Shown here one piece after another: positions 1 through 11,929 of a DNA stretch of 64,000 nt. A program made the translations under genes and the position numbers. Origin of the DNA: Holothuria scabra (Eukaryota > Echinodermata > Holothuroidea > Aspidochirotida > Holothuriidae). The first letter of the stretch is position 1; the number at the start of each line of letters is the position of its first letter. Under the pieces are notes generated by a model that ran no database searches, was not told the origin of the DNA, and was given only the letters and a program-made list of their open reading frames with translations. The stretch is from NCBI GenBank assembly GCA_037179385.1, contig CM074187.1, forward strand, positions 50,316,879 to 50,380,878, in the 5' to 3' direction.

Positions 1-2200
1 ATAAGCACTTTCATGGGATCGTGCAGTGTCAGAAATAGCCATTTAACATGAGAATGGTCACTTGAAGAAAAGCAAAATGGAAGCTGCTCATTAAAACTCT
101 TAAACCATTACCACTATGATAACATTTTAATTTTATTTTAACCTGAATGTTCTATTTCAATGATTTTGAAAAATGTTGTGGAAGCTGTTTTGGTATATCT
201 TTACAAACTTTTTATTGTCTATGTTGACAATTATCCACGACAAAAAGAGGGCCATTTGCACTACAATTATTGTTGCACCCTTTGCAACATCTTTTATAGG
301 CAGGGAGGGTGAATTTAATGTCAGTCTGTGTATTTCATAAGCTAGTAATCACGCTTGGTGGGGGAGCAAATTAACTTAGCACAGCAACAACATTCATTAG
401 TGCATATAAAGCATGAAGATATGTATCAGCAAAAACTACCCCTATATTACAGAAGATGACCCTTTGCATCTGAAAAAAGTGCAGATGGTACAGTTACTGG
501 TGGCTGTTTGGGCATTTTGTTATCTGGGCCATAAAACAAAGCTATTAACTTATGTCTTTGCCAATAATGGTGCACCAGAAAAGTATGTTAAAAACCTTAA
601 AAGGGGGCCGACAGAAGATTTTGGCCTGTCAGGGGGGGAGGACGGCCCCCCCTGACCATATGGCAGCTCCGTCACTGAGAGGGTGCATGCAACAGTTGAT
701 AAGTGCATAAGTGTCCTGCTGCAAAAATCCGGTCTGGCCCGACAGTTTGTGCTGTCTGGTAAAATCCAGTATGGCCAGATCTTAAAATTCACATGAAGAT
801 TCTGCATATCCCTACAATTAAAGCCATCAATCTGAGGTCAACCAAACTGAAGAGGAGTAGTTGAGTAACAACTGACACTTTCGCATACTGTATCTGATCC
901 CATAAAAAACTTGCAATGTTTTTCAACTAGCCTTGGCCTTGGCCTAGCTACTGGCAAGTTGTCTGTTATGTTTCTTGCTATTAAACATGAATAACTTAAG
1001 TTCCAAGTTATTTTTGGCTTATCTCTAGCCCACATAGTCACATTATAGGTCTGAGGTCAAGCCAGCACTAATTTTTAAAGATTAGCCTACGCAGTATGTT
1101 ATGTAGGCCTAGCCTTCTAAGCCTAGGCCTACTGGCTGTTACTTTTCAGGCTAAGGCCCTTGCCACAGGTGCCCCATACGTTGCTGTATATACACCATAC
1201 ACTATATATTGCATGGTTGTATCATGAGATGGTCACTCAGTGGAAATTTGCTAAAAATGTATTTATTTAAAGGAAATATTCAATTCATATTTTAACCCAT
1301 GTTCTAACAAACCTTCCTTCTAATAATCCTCGAAGTGAGGGTGTATTTTTTGTAAAAAATTTTTAAGAAATGAAGAGATTCCTAACACAAGCGTTGGGTG
1401 CGTTTAGTTTGGCAAGTGTACTTTGAGTCAGTCACCCAAACATATTGTGCGCCCATAGGAGTGAATCTGAAATATTTTGAATAAAATTAGCTACATTGTC
1501 AAAATAAAGAAAAAACAGGAAACTATGGAAGAATATTACTATCAGTGTACCATAGAAATTAGAAACATTTTTAGTAATTTTTGCAACTATTTTGAGTCAT
1601 GTCTGAAGCCAAATTAGATGGGTGATATAGGATAAAGGCTTGGCTGGGCAAATTTCCTTGTAAAACGGGACCGAATTTTTATCTTTGACAGATACTGAGC
1701 TGTGGTAATTTTATTCTAGAGTTTCTCAAGTAGATTTTTTTTTCATTTCAAATGGCAGAAAATCCTAGATGATACCTTTCATAGGCAGTGACCAACTCAA
1801 GGTACTGACTGACTCAAGGTGCAGTCACTACATATACAACAGGTTATTGGTATTACAGCCTGGGACCATGCAAGCATAAGCCTAGACCCCTACAGTACTC
1901 CCTAGCCTAAGTTAGGCCAGTATGCTAAAATGGTCAAAATTACCAATCACTGAAAAAATGTTACACATAGATCTCCAGGAAGTCTTTGAATTGATACTAT
2001 AAGAAACTGGGCCGATCTAGATATGCACGACATGGTGGGCCGATGTGTAGGCTACGTTTTCCTGGCACAGAGCGAAGTGCTGTAACACTGCAGTAGCACT
2101 GCCAAACAAAAACAAATACAAAACAGGCCTAACGTTAGGCCTAACGTTAAGTTAGGCCTAACTTACACTCCAACCTGTGCCACCGTGGCTATGCATGAAT
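1..2200. other. Intergenic, no gene seen
   Basis: I see no supported coding region here; the short open frames lack domains and splice context. A hAT-like terminus (reads CAGTGACGGAGCTGCC on the minus strand) ends near 679, with a G/C-rich flank at 600-655, but I could not pair it with a second end. Around 2128-2165 there is a short palindromic cluster of GGCCTAACGTTA motifs. Confidence 0.5.
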
Positions 2201-2600
2201 TAATTAGTATAATTCATCTCCTCCAAGTTCACGTTCACTACAACTAAAAAGGTCGCCATTCTATCGATTACACAGAAATGAAAACGTATAAGAATTTGAC
2301 ATACAACAGGCAGACGAAGGTACGTACTAATGCTTCCGGTCATCCAGCTGTTTCTGACACCTGTTGTTCACTGTCCAGTACACACTGTGGGGAGTCATCT
2401 CCGCGATGTGCTGTGCATGTATTACGTAATAATTTTCCGCCACTGGATTGGTCGAAAGTAGAGAGAGCAGCAAGTACTGCCAAAGAACAGGCTGCGGCTG
2501 TGCTGGTCTTCAAACAAAAATGTAACCACGAAAACGCTGATAAAGTGTACCTCAAGTAGAATTTTCAAAATAAAAGCCTACATAATATTTTACAGGCTGC
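2201..2600. promoter_or_regulatory. Possible promoter or first-exon island
   Basis: This 400-bp block has a more balanced base composition than its flanks. It contains an inverted CCAAT box (ATTGG near 2447) and an open frame of 93 codons on the + strand from 2278, with a donor-like GGTACGT at 2319. A 71-codon frame overlaps on the minus strand. No domain is recognisable in either protein and I find no partner exons nearby. It may be a first exon of a gene outside the window or simply non-coding DNA. Confidence 0.2.
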
Positions 2601-2660
2601 AAAATGAAACTTATTCTCTTTGCCACAGCTTGTTTCATTTCTGAGATCAAATGTTGAAAT

Positions 2661-2893
2661 ATATAGAGCAGTCACCCCGTCACTCCAACTTGAAGTAGTG
2701 TAGTAGACTGTCCTGTTTCATGATAGGATGTTAAGAGTCATGAGACAACATTGTTTCCCTTCAAATGTGAAATTTACTGCTTGGTTGGTCTCACATGATG
2801 AAAGATACTTTTTGAAGAGAAATGAATTAAAGAAAATTGAAATGTTAGTTGTTGGTTGAAAATAAGTTTGGGAGGACTGCTCTTGCCCTTTAA
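2661..2893. repeat. MITE-like repeat, family B, copy 1
   Basis: The sequence begins with GAGCAGTCACCCC and ends with the near-complementary GGACTGCTCTTGCCC followed by TTTAAA. A second copy lies at 27679-27970 (same order, including the motif TGAAGTAGTGTAGTAG and the TTTGAAGAGAAAT block), and a partial third copy at about 13588-13767. Imperfect terminal inverted repeats and lack of coding capacity fit a miniature inverted-repeat element. Confidence 0.6.
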
Positions 2894-4404
2894 AACCTTA
2901 AAACAACAACAACGAAAAAAAATCCATTGCGCAATAATTTGATACTTTATTGTTGTACCACTCACATTATCCCTGGTTTCTCTTTGAAATCCAAATAGGT
3001 TATGTGACCTTGAATTCTTGTTTTCTTACATATCAATTCATTTTGTGTAGAGAACGCCTGTTTAATCACACTCACCCCATAATTGTACAACTGCCATCAC
3101 GCTTTGGCACAATGTGATGTAACATTAAGTAAAATCAGAAAAATAAAGGCTGTAATTTGAGAAGTACAACAATGGCATCACAAATTATTGCGCAATGTAC
3201 CATTTTAAAAAACGGCGTGGAGTCCAGAGGCCGGACTTGGGGCCCCTGGTGGGGTTCAGGGGGCAAAGCCCCGTTGGGGTCCAGGGGGTGAAGCCCCCTT
3301 AAGCTCTGAGGTATTTACGAAATTGGAGGATTTAAAATAAAGCATTTTAGGTTCAACTTCAAAACATAAAAGGCGGCCACAAAAATCACACATAAACCTT
3401 TGTAATCATATTCCTATTCCGTATGAATAACAGTCGTCCCGGATTGTGCAAGAGGATGTGGGGAGTAAGGCAGAAAGAAACTAAGAAGAGAAATGTGAAG
3501 AAATTTTCGAGATCTAGCTGTTCAATAAGTTTAGGATGATTGCTTATGCCTCAAAAAAGTTGTTCCTTCGAGCGAAGTCGGTTTGACGTGAGACCTAGGC
3601 AAACCTACTACTACATGGTCTCAGTCCGACCACTTTTACAAAAAAACGACGTCCTACCGACGGCAAAATGTGCACATGGTATGCATTTTTATCATACCTT
3701 TCATTCACATCCAGGTTCATTCAAATTCCTATTCAAGACCCCTGCAGAACGTCTTTCAGAGTCAACACACAGCCGTGATTGCGTTACGTTCTATTTTTAA
3801 TGCGCCATAGCCAAGGAATGTAGGCTACCTAGTTTTCAGTAAAAACATGCAAAGTAGATTCACATTTAAAATGGAATGAAAACCAAGACTGCACACGACT
3901 ATGGCTCTACTCTTTCAAAAAGAAAGAGTTGTTCGGTCATTTACATAGCCTGTGTAAAGGTAAACAATTTTGTTAAAGCAGAGAGATGCAGTTCCCTTGT
4001 TAATTTATCACTCGATTGGCCCAATCAGTTATAAATTAGTATTGGTGTGGCAAGTAACAGCCAGAGTGAGTCGTATAAAAAACCTAATCACAGGAAAAAA
4101 GTGGATGGAAGTGCCCCTGCCCCCACCCCGTAATCCCGCCTATGCTGGAATGTTTTCAATTGCCAAATAATTCATTCAACGGACAGACGGGGGGGGGGGT
4201 TGTTAAGGTGCAGTACCCAATAGTTTTCCATCTATCCTGCCCGTAGGAGCCAAATTCGGACCGTGTTATGAAAACTGGGGAATTTGTCCTCTATGTAATA
4301 CTATAATAATAATACAGTGTGAGATTGTCTCCCCATAAGTCTGCTTGAAAACTCATTGAAACCCACCTCGTAAGGTGACTTATTCTTCTGTATGTGTTAA
4401 GCTA
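2894..4404. other. Intergenic, no gene seen
   Basis: No coding region is supported. At 3225-3325 there is a G/C-rich block with tandem GGGGTCCAGGGGG / GAAGCCCC motifs. The same motif recurs inside the element at 16060-16994, so this is probably a fragment of the same repeat family. A poly-G run sits at 4189-4199. Confidence 0.5.
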
Positions 4405-4612
4405 GCCGCACACTACACGACTTTGCATACCGCAACTAAACTCCATCGTCGGATCTCCAACAGTCGTGTAGTCGTTCTTCCCGACTGAAGTTGGCGCGAC
4501 TTCAAACTGGTCTTGCAACTGCCAATAGCACTCAATCTCACGCACAATACACGACTGTTGGATATCCGACGATCGAGTTGAATTATGGTGTGCAAAGTCG
4601 TGTAAGTTCTGC
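4405..4612. repeat. Foldback (long inverted-repeat) element
   Basis: Two arms of about 60 bp are near-perfect reverse complements. The left arm (about 4411-4471) runs from TACACGACTTTGCAT through CGTCGGAT to CCAACAGTCGTGTA. The right arm (about 4547-4606) carries TACACGACTGTTGGAT, CCGACGAT and GCAAAGTCGTGTA. About 75 bp separate them. There is no coding capacity. The structure is that of a MITE or foldback transposon; I did not find a clear target duplication. Confidence 0.7.
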
Positions 4613-5390
4613 CGCTTGCTTTATAATAGAAGTCAAATCTTTTTATCGGCCAGTCACATGGACGATTGCATCAATTCAATATACATTGAATTTAGCCAAG
4701 AGTTGCAATAGAGTAAAAACAGCATGTTTTCAGTTCCGTATATTTTCCCTACGAAAAAATAAAAGACCATTTAATTTTATCTGGAAATTTTCTGATCAAA
4801 ATAGCGACTGCATAGATCCTGGCTGTCTTAAAGGGGCCCGATTTTTTCAAAATTTTCTGTGAGTTCCGGACCATCTAACGGTGATGCTCCGCTTACATAG
4901 TCTTCTATTCCTAGAGGAATTTTCGTTTCAAGTGAACATTTCTTGCAAACAAAAACTCTAAAAGCGACTGCATGCTTGGATCTCCCTTATAAGTAAGGAA
5001 AATGTCATTTTCTGTCCGCGCCACGCCAGTCAATGATGGAGCTCTGCTTAGCCAGTCTTTCGTGCAGAAGTAAATTTTTCAGGAAAAAAAATGTTCTGCC
5101 ACCAAACTGAAACGCTGTCGTACGCCACGTTCATGTGAAAGAACAATATCTTAATTATGGAACTATACCTTTGTGCAACCAATATATCTGAAACTGGTGT
5201 TAACAGTAAACCTTTAGTCAAAGATGTAACTTAAGATAAATGGGCGCAAAGCGCGCGGAAGTTTCTGCATTTCTTTCTTTTTTTTTCTTTTTCTTTTTGT
5301 AAATTCTGTTGACCATTATTATGCGTGAGTTTGATTGCGTTATACGCATGGGAAAATTTTCCCAAAGTCCGTCCTGGACGTATATACCGA
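4613..5390. repeat. Fragments of the 6.6-9.1 kb repeat family
   Basis: Blocks near 4800-5060 carry the motif 'gctccgcttacatagtctt', followed by sequence resembling the interior of the element at 6629-9067 (the GGCGCTCCGCTTAG / TCTTTCGGGC module). They are diverged and have no coding capacity. A polypyrimidine stretch is at 5270-5297. Confidence 0.45.
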
Positions 5391-5394
5391 CAAA

Positions 5395-5720
5395 ACATCT
5401 CAAAAGCATGACCCCTGTCCGCGTACTGCACGCTAGTGCGAAACAGGGAGATACACTGAGTCACAGTACGATCACTGCAATACCTAATACGGTTAAGGAT
5501 TGGAACAGTCTCCCAGTTGGTCTCATCGATCGTACCCAGGGTCATAAAGACCCGTTTAATCTTATCACTAGCTTTGTAAGGGCTTAAGAGCCACTTTCGA
5601 CGCATGTGTGGTGAGGGAATGTCCGAGCTTACGGATGGGTCACCATTTCCGGAAAGAAGTAGGGGGCATTGGGCCATGCCCTCCCCCTCACGGATGACAT
5701 TTTTTATTATTATTTATTTT
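5395..5720 (+). pseudogene. 3' fragment of a non-LTR retrotransposon ORF
   Basis: The frame ending at 5587 contains 'IPNTVKDWNSLPVGLI' and then a short Phe/Leu-bearing tail. This is the usual C-terminal signature of Jockey/CR1-type LINE proteins (the form 'fPrTi.dWNsLP'). The RT domain is absent, so this is a 5'-truncated copy. It ends in an AT-rich TTATTATTATTTATTTTATTT tail near 5700-5720, which fits the LINE 3' end. The assignment rests on a short motif only. Confidence 0.5.
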
Positions 5721-6628
5721 ATTTGAAGATCCTAAAAATACGTAGCCATACTTTGGTAACACAGATTTTACTTCAAAAGATAGCATATGTGGCACCAGAT
5801 TGCATGTAAGGACACGCAATTTCTAAAAGTTTTCAAAGGGGGAAGGATTGTCTCTTTGCATGAAAACGCAGGATTCGGCCATCAGAGTGGTAGCGTTCAT
5901 TTTCAAAATTTTCACTACGCAGGTTGCGCGAACAAATGGTGGCGCTCCACTTAGACAGTCTTTCGGGCAAAATTACATTTTTCGGGTCAAAGTATTTTTT
6001 TAATACGTTTCTGATCACTTTGCAGTTTGCAAACATATTTTGTAGTGAGCATTTTATTGGAAACGACAAAAGAAGATAGTGAATCAATAGATTCTTCGTA
6101 TAAGTCTGGAAAATGCTATATCCGGCCATTTGAAGGGTCTGATTTTTCGAAATTTTCTCTACGCTCCGAGCGGTGGCGCTCCGCTTAGATAGTCTTTACG
6201 GAAGAATAACGTTTTTTGGCCAAGAAAAGCACGCAAACTAAAATGCTTTCTTTCACCTATATCGATCGATGCTATTTTATTTTGACTCCTAATAGTATTC
6301 AAATTTAATGGCAAGTTTTACTTCGAAAGGTAGCGTAAATGGCATTAGGTTGCGTGTAAAGACACAAAAGTTTCAGTTTTATCCTAATGAACTACCATCT
6401 TCAACTTTTAACACTGTTCCTGTCAAAGTCGAAAATCTTGCACCATTTTGTATCTAGGCTCCTTGAAAACGTCAGACAATTTTTCAAAGGGGAGAGGGAC
6501 ACCCACTCATCTTAGACCAAACCCTCCCCCAGGCCGGCGATCACGCAAGATGCTGCATGCCCCAGCTCCCTTCAGAGAAATCCTGCGTACGCCACTGAGC
6601 ACAATCTTAGTCATGGCAGTTTCAAAAA
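5721..6628. repeat. Diverged copies of the 6.6-9.1 kb family plus a hAT-like end
   Basis: The stretches 5860-6060 and 6130-6240 repeat the 'tggtggcgctccacttagacagtctttcgggc' type module and are diverged copies of the large repeat that follows. At 6575-6597 the sequence ends ATCCTGCGTACGCCACTG, which is a typical right terminus of hAT-like MITEs. I could not identify its left end. Confidence 0.45.
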
Positions 6629-9067
6629 CAGGGGTGGCGCCAGGATTTCGCTGACAGGGGGGCCAAGCTCCCCGACAGGGGGGCCAGCATTTCAAGGTCC
6701 CGACAAAGGCTTTGAGTTAGTCCCGGTGGGACGTGAATTGACAGATTTTGAGGCGCGCACAGGGCGCGAAATTTTTGGCCTTCTTTTTAACAAATACTTA
6801 AAAATCTGGAGTTTATTTTGAAGACAAAATTTAAAAATTTTAAAGATATTTTACTTTTGTGAGGACCATTAAAAAGTTGGGGTGTTTATTAAAGGATCTG
6901 TCCTCCATATGGGAAAAATAAAAAACGTTATATAGGTGACAGCTGTAAATATTTTGGGGTTACGCATTTAATCGTACTAGGCCTACGTACTAAGGCTTCA
7001 ACATGAGACTAGGTTGCCCCATTTTTTTTCCTTTTTTGAACGAGGATTTAAAAATTTAGAGCTAAATTTTGGAATTTAATGGAAGAAGATTTGGTTTGGG
7101 GGTACAGTTATTATGAAATATTTGGGTTATTTATTAAGTGACATAGCTTTCAAGAGCGAAATTAGGCAGAATGTTGGGATGATTAACAGAGTTGGCTTTG
7201 GTTACTTATTGTACGAAATTGGAAAATTTTGCCACTTTAAACAATCTGAAGCTTATACTGGAGAAAACTTTTAATTTTGTGACAGATTTACCGGTTTTAT
7301 AGACGAATATAAACTTTTTACAAGAAAATCAAGTAGGGCGTGATCTGTACTTTGGTTGGGGTTACTGAGTATCATCATGCAGATTTAGGCCCTCGGACCT
7401 TATTGGGAAAATTCTCCCTCGGAAACAGCTTGGCTCTCCATTCATTTGAAGTTTTATACTTTATATATTGATATAGACGTACGGGAACGTTTCAGTTTGG
7501 GAGGGGCAGAATTGTCTCTTTTGTCAGAATAATGCAATTTTTCCAGAAAAATTAACAAAGTGCAGAACACAGATTTTTTTTTTAAATTGAGAACCTCCAG
7601 ACAGCAGGAAATGGCATTTCCCGGGATCGTACCTAAAAACAAATCAGTCATTATTTTGATTTTTCTTTCGCAATGAAATTTTCAACTTCATAATATTTTC
7701 CCAAAACGAGTAACAATTTGCAAGCTTGCAATGTTCTGTTAAGTAATCTGTTCGACCAAAACACTCTTTCTAAGCGGAGCGCCACCATCAGTTGGCGCGG
7801 GGCGTACAGAAAATTGTTAAAAATTCTAACCCCTCAGACAGCCGGAACAGGCATTTCCCAGACTTGTAACTAGTAATGAAGCAGTCGATATTTTGAGCTT
7901 TCCTTTAAGTGGAAAGTTTCACTTCAATGGAAAAAAACCCAGCTTGCTAAGTGATCGGAAAATTACCAGATAAACGGGTACTGCTGCAATTAATTAGATG
8001 TAATGTTCTTGTCTCTTTTCGGGAAAAACTCTGCAACGGAATTGAAAACACACTAGTGTTTTTGCCTCTACTAGGAATCGTCGTTGTAGTCCATTGCAAG
8101 GTCCGCTAAAAATATGAGAAATTTCTACGTGACTTCCCGAACTCCACATTATAAATGATTTTTCTTTCTATGTATTTGAATTCTTGAAATATGTCACGTT
8201 ACAAAGTGGCTTCAAATGAATTTTCTGTCAGACTTATTGGGGGACATTTTCACACTACTGTTTATCATCAGCCTATGTGTAGCTGAAACGACCTGTCTGA
8301 TTTTCATTACCGTTATTAGAATTCGGCTGTCGGGGCAGGCCAGGTGGCAGAACATTGGTCACCGCATGCACCTGAACAACCTCTCGTCTGTTTTTGTCAG
8401 GAAACTTCGGAATTATGAGTTTCCATGAAGAATATTGTCTTCCAGTGAGCAAAATCAAGAAGACCGTCCGGATGACCCGTACCTTTTATCAGTTTAACGT
8501 GGGTATGCAGATGAAGGCTCCCCGACGAAATTGGGTTTTCTCAACAACAGGGGGAAGGACAGGGGATGAGGGATAACACAGCGAGTGAGAAGTGATTAAA
8601 ACCAGGGAGGTGTTATTAGACATCTCCCTGTTAAAACAGATTCGGATAGGCATTAAAATACCGTTACAAAAAAATGAAATAGTTCAAAAAGAAAAAAATC
8701 ATGATCATCCATCCAGTAACTTCAGTCCTTTACGTTCATTGTTAGGCCTCCCCGAAGGAAATTGCCGTCCTTCCACGACAGGGGAGGAGATAGGACAAGG
8801 TACATGAAATGAGGTTTAACCGAGGAAAGAAGAAATGATTGAAAATCGATTGCGATATGTATTAAAATAGTATTTCAAAACAAAAAGTATGCTCACCCAT
8901 CCATTAATTTCGGTCCTTGTAGGTTTTTTTTTCTTTTTTTTTTATTTATCAATTTTTGATTTTAAGACCTCCCCGACGAAACCGACGACCTTCCCCGACG
9001 GGGGGCCCAGTGGTCCCCGACGGGGGGCATGGCCCCCCGCCCCCCCCCCCCGCTGGCGCCATCCCTG
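6629..9067. mobile_element. Non-autonomous hAT-like DNA transposon, 2.4 kb
   Basis: The left end reads CAGGGGTGGCGCCAGG and the right end, read on the minus strand, CAGGGATGGCGCCAGC, so the terminal inverted repeats match at 14 of 16 positions. The 8 bases outside each end are identical: TTCAAAAA at 6621-6628 and 9068-9075. An 8-bp duplication with CAGGG-type ends is the hallmark of hAT elements. No open frame inside resembles a transposase, so it is non-autonomous. Internal features include a tandem triplication with about 234-bp spacing near 8515, 8748 and 8983 (each with CTCCCCGA). A rearranged inverted sister copy lies at 45180-46485. Confidence 0.8.
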
Positions 9068-9075
9068 TTCAAAAA

Positions 9076-11929
9076 ATTGCATTGTCTCATTTGTTACACA
9101 ATATATACCATTCCCCCTTCACAGGTGGTCCTATTAAAATAAATTTAAATTGTCTATATTTGAACTAAACAGATAAAAAACGACCATTCATAAGTTTTGA
9201 ATTTGTACGATCATCATTCAAGATTTTATTCGAAAAAGAGCCAAAGACAAGATACATTACAAAGGGAAAAACATGGAATTTAATCACTGTAAGATGTACA
9301 TTTTTGCATGTAGAAATCAAAATATTTTCACAATTGAAAACCATCAAATTAATTTAAATAATACCACCTATTTGATATATTGTATACTGCCACTTCTTAA
9401 GTACTTTAAAAGAAATGATTACGATGAAAGGTTTACTTGTCCCTCTCAAGGCCGTACGGGATTCTCTCTCTCTCTCTCAGGGGTGGTGACTTTTTGTTTT
9501 TGCCCGACTCTAGACACCAACGAAGGCTCAATATCCGTCCGACTCCCTTCCCTTCGGTACTTTTGTCTGGATACGGCCCCATAGCTTTGTGTCTTCAGGA
9601 GGAGGTAAAGGAGAGGGGTACATATAGCGGCGAATTTGTTGAAAGAAATCAAAACTGCCTGGAATGAGAACAATCTCTATGGAATCTCTAATGGAAGAAC
9701 AGAGTGGCAGAGACACATCCACTTCCTAGTTGAAGCTTGGGCAAACTTATCCTGTTCTTGAAGTCCTTACTTGTTACATAACTGACAAAACCAACATTGT
9801 TGCACATTACATGTCCAGTGACGGCCTATTGGTGTATGCGGTTTCCTTTTGTACAAAAATCGGTCAAGTCGTTACACTATCGACCAAGTCATGACATCCA
9901 CTTTCGAGAGACTGAGTTATTTGTTTTTTTTTTAATGAAAATCAAGTGCGGCTTTATCAGGGAGGTCCCTGGTTTTACGTACCTTTCTCAGTCAATCGGA
10001 CTCGAAAAGTAATCAGTATTATTACTACAAGGTGTTTGTAACCTAATTTTTCCTCTTTAACTTTTTTGGGGACCCTACTGTTTCGGTTCTGGCCAAACTC
10101 ATTGGAGGTCATGTAAAAGTGTGAGAACTTGTGTAGATGGCATATTTTCCAGGTGAACCAAGAACTTTCAAAGGCACGACATATTTTCAGAGGCCGCGGG
10201 CGATTGGGTAACTAAGCAACGCTGTATATTTGAAGGTATAGGTCATAGGCATTGATGAAGAAGAGGATTATGAAACCCTCAACAACAACAAGAACAACAA
10301 CAACGAAAAGAAAACAACTTTTTTTAAGCGGAGGGCAACTAACAGTTAACGGGGAGCATAGAGAAAATTTATTGAAAATATCGCTCCTTCAGGCAGCCAG
10401 AAATGACATTTCGTGGGCTTATAATTGAGTAGAATCTATAAATTGTCTTTGAGTTTCTTATTTGTAATAAAATGTTTACTCTAAAGGTCTAAAGCTCTCG
10501 CCCCAAACAGTTCCATTTTTTTTTTTGGGGGGGGGGGGGCAGATAACAAGTGGGGGGGGGGGGCTGGTACCCCCGAGGGTCAGGCACGGCAAGACTATCT
10601 CAGCGGAGCGCCACCATCAGTTGGCGCGGAGCGTACAAGAAAACTTGGGGCTTTAAAACCCCTCCAGATGGCCGGCAACGGCACTTCCCCTGTGCTTTAA
10701 GCTGGATGTACCCAGCCTTGAAATACAAATTTCATGCCCTGCGACTTCTCAAATAATGAGAATAAAAAACAATCTATAAAAATGGTAATACATACACTTT
10801 TTAGGCACCCCCAAACTGGGCACTTCTGATCTGTGGCCTGGGCGATGAGACTAAAGGGAACCGGTATCTCCCTTTCCCTTTGGAAAAATTGTAAACTTCA
10901 GAAAGACGTAGATCACAAATGCGGCAATATTTGAATCTAAGCGGAGCGCCACCATCAGTTGGCGCGGAGCGTAGAAGAAAAATTTGGGCTTTAACCCCCT
11001 CCAGATGGCCGAAAACGGCACTTCCCACGTGTTTTAAACTGGATGTACCCAGCCGAAAATGCGGCAATATGTGAGTGGATTTCAGCTTAACTAAGGCAGT
11101 ACCTTACCCTTAAACAGGAAAACCAAAAGTAGTTGTGTTCCCCTCTGAGAAGCTTTCTTTGCGTTAGATTTCCTAGGTGCAAAATGGTGCTATGTTTGGC
11201 AAAACTTTGAACTGATTATAGGACTAAGTTTTAGGATTTTCCCTTTTTGGGGAGCATTAAAAATATTCAAATACTTTTAGTTTTTGTAGAGATTTTTCAA
11301 GTGACATACATACTACCAAAGAAACAATGTGCAAAATGGTGCAGTATTTGTTCATCGGTACATTACGTAGTTATTATTAAAATACTACGAATAAATCTCT
11401 CAAAATAATTGAACCGCAAAGCAGAAGTATGGACCATGTGCGAAACACGTGAAATCCGGACCTTGTGGACATTTTACAAATCCCCCGGACGCTAGTGCCA
11501 AATAGTAAAAAGAGGACTTGTCGAAAAATCGTCCTACAGTGGCACTTGTCATGGGCAAGTGTGAGGCACGACATAGGCCTACTTGATAAAGATGGAAGGG
11601 AAGAATTATCCGAATGCAGTACCTTACCCTTATCTGCTTACGGCATATTTTGTGTATGTTAAAGTATTGGAATGGTCGTGTAAGAGTGGTCTCCAGTGTA
11701 CGATTGCCTTATTTTCAGTAAATCAATCAGCCATCCGAAAGGCAGAAAGGGTCTTAACCTAACAAAGTCGCATTAGAGTTTGTCGTCAGGACTTTCGTTT
11801 CATCTAGGCCCTAGGCCCCCAGCCCCCCCCCCCCCCCATCGTGGCTAAGCCACTGCGACCATTTCAAAAAAGAAATACAAACATTTCGGTGTGCTTGAAC
11901 GCTTTCATCTTCAGTTTCGCTTCACTTGG
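9076..11929. repeat. Intergenic DNA with copies of a GGCGCGGAGCGT repeat
   Basis: No gene is supported. Two close copies of a 120-bp module lie at 10597-10716 and 10936-11057; both begin GCGGAGCGCCACCATCAG and end near CTGGATGTACCCAGCC. A shorter piece is at 10325-10420. The same module occurs inside the hAT-like element near 7770-7870, so these are probably relics of that family. A (CT)n run is at 9463-9478 and a C-run at 11824-11837. Confidence 0.5.
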
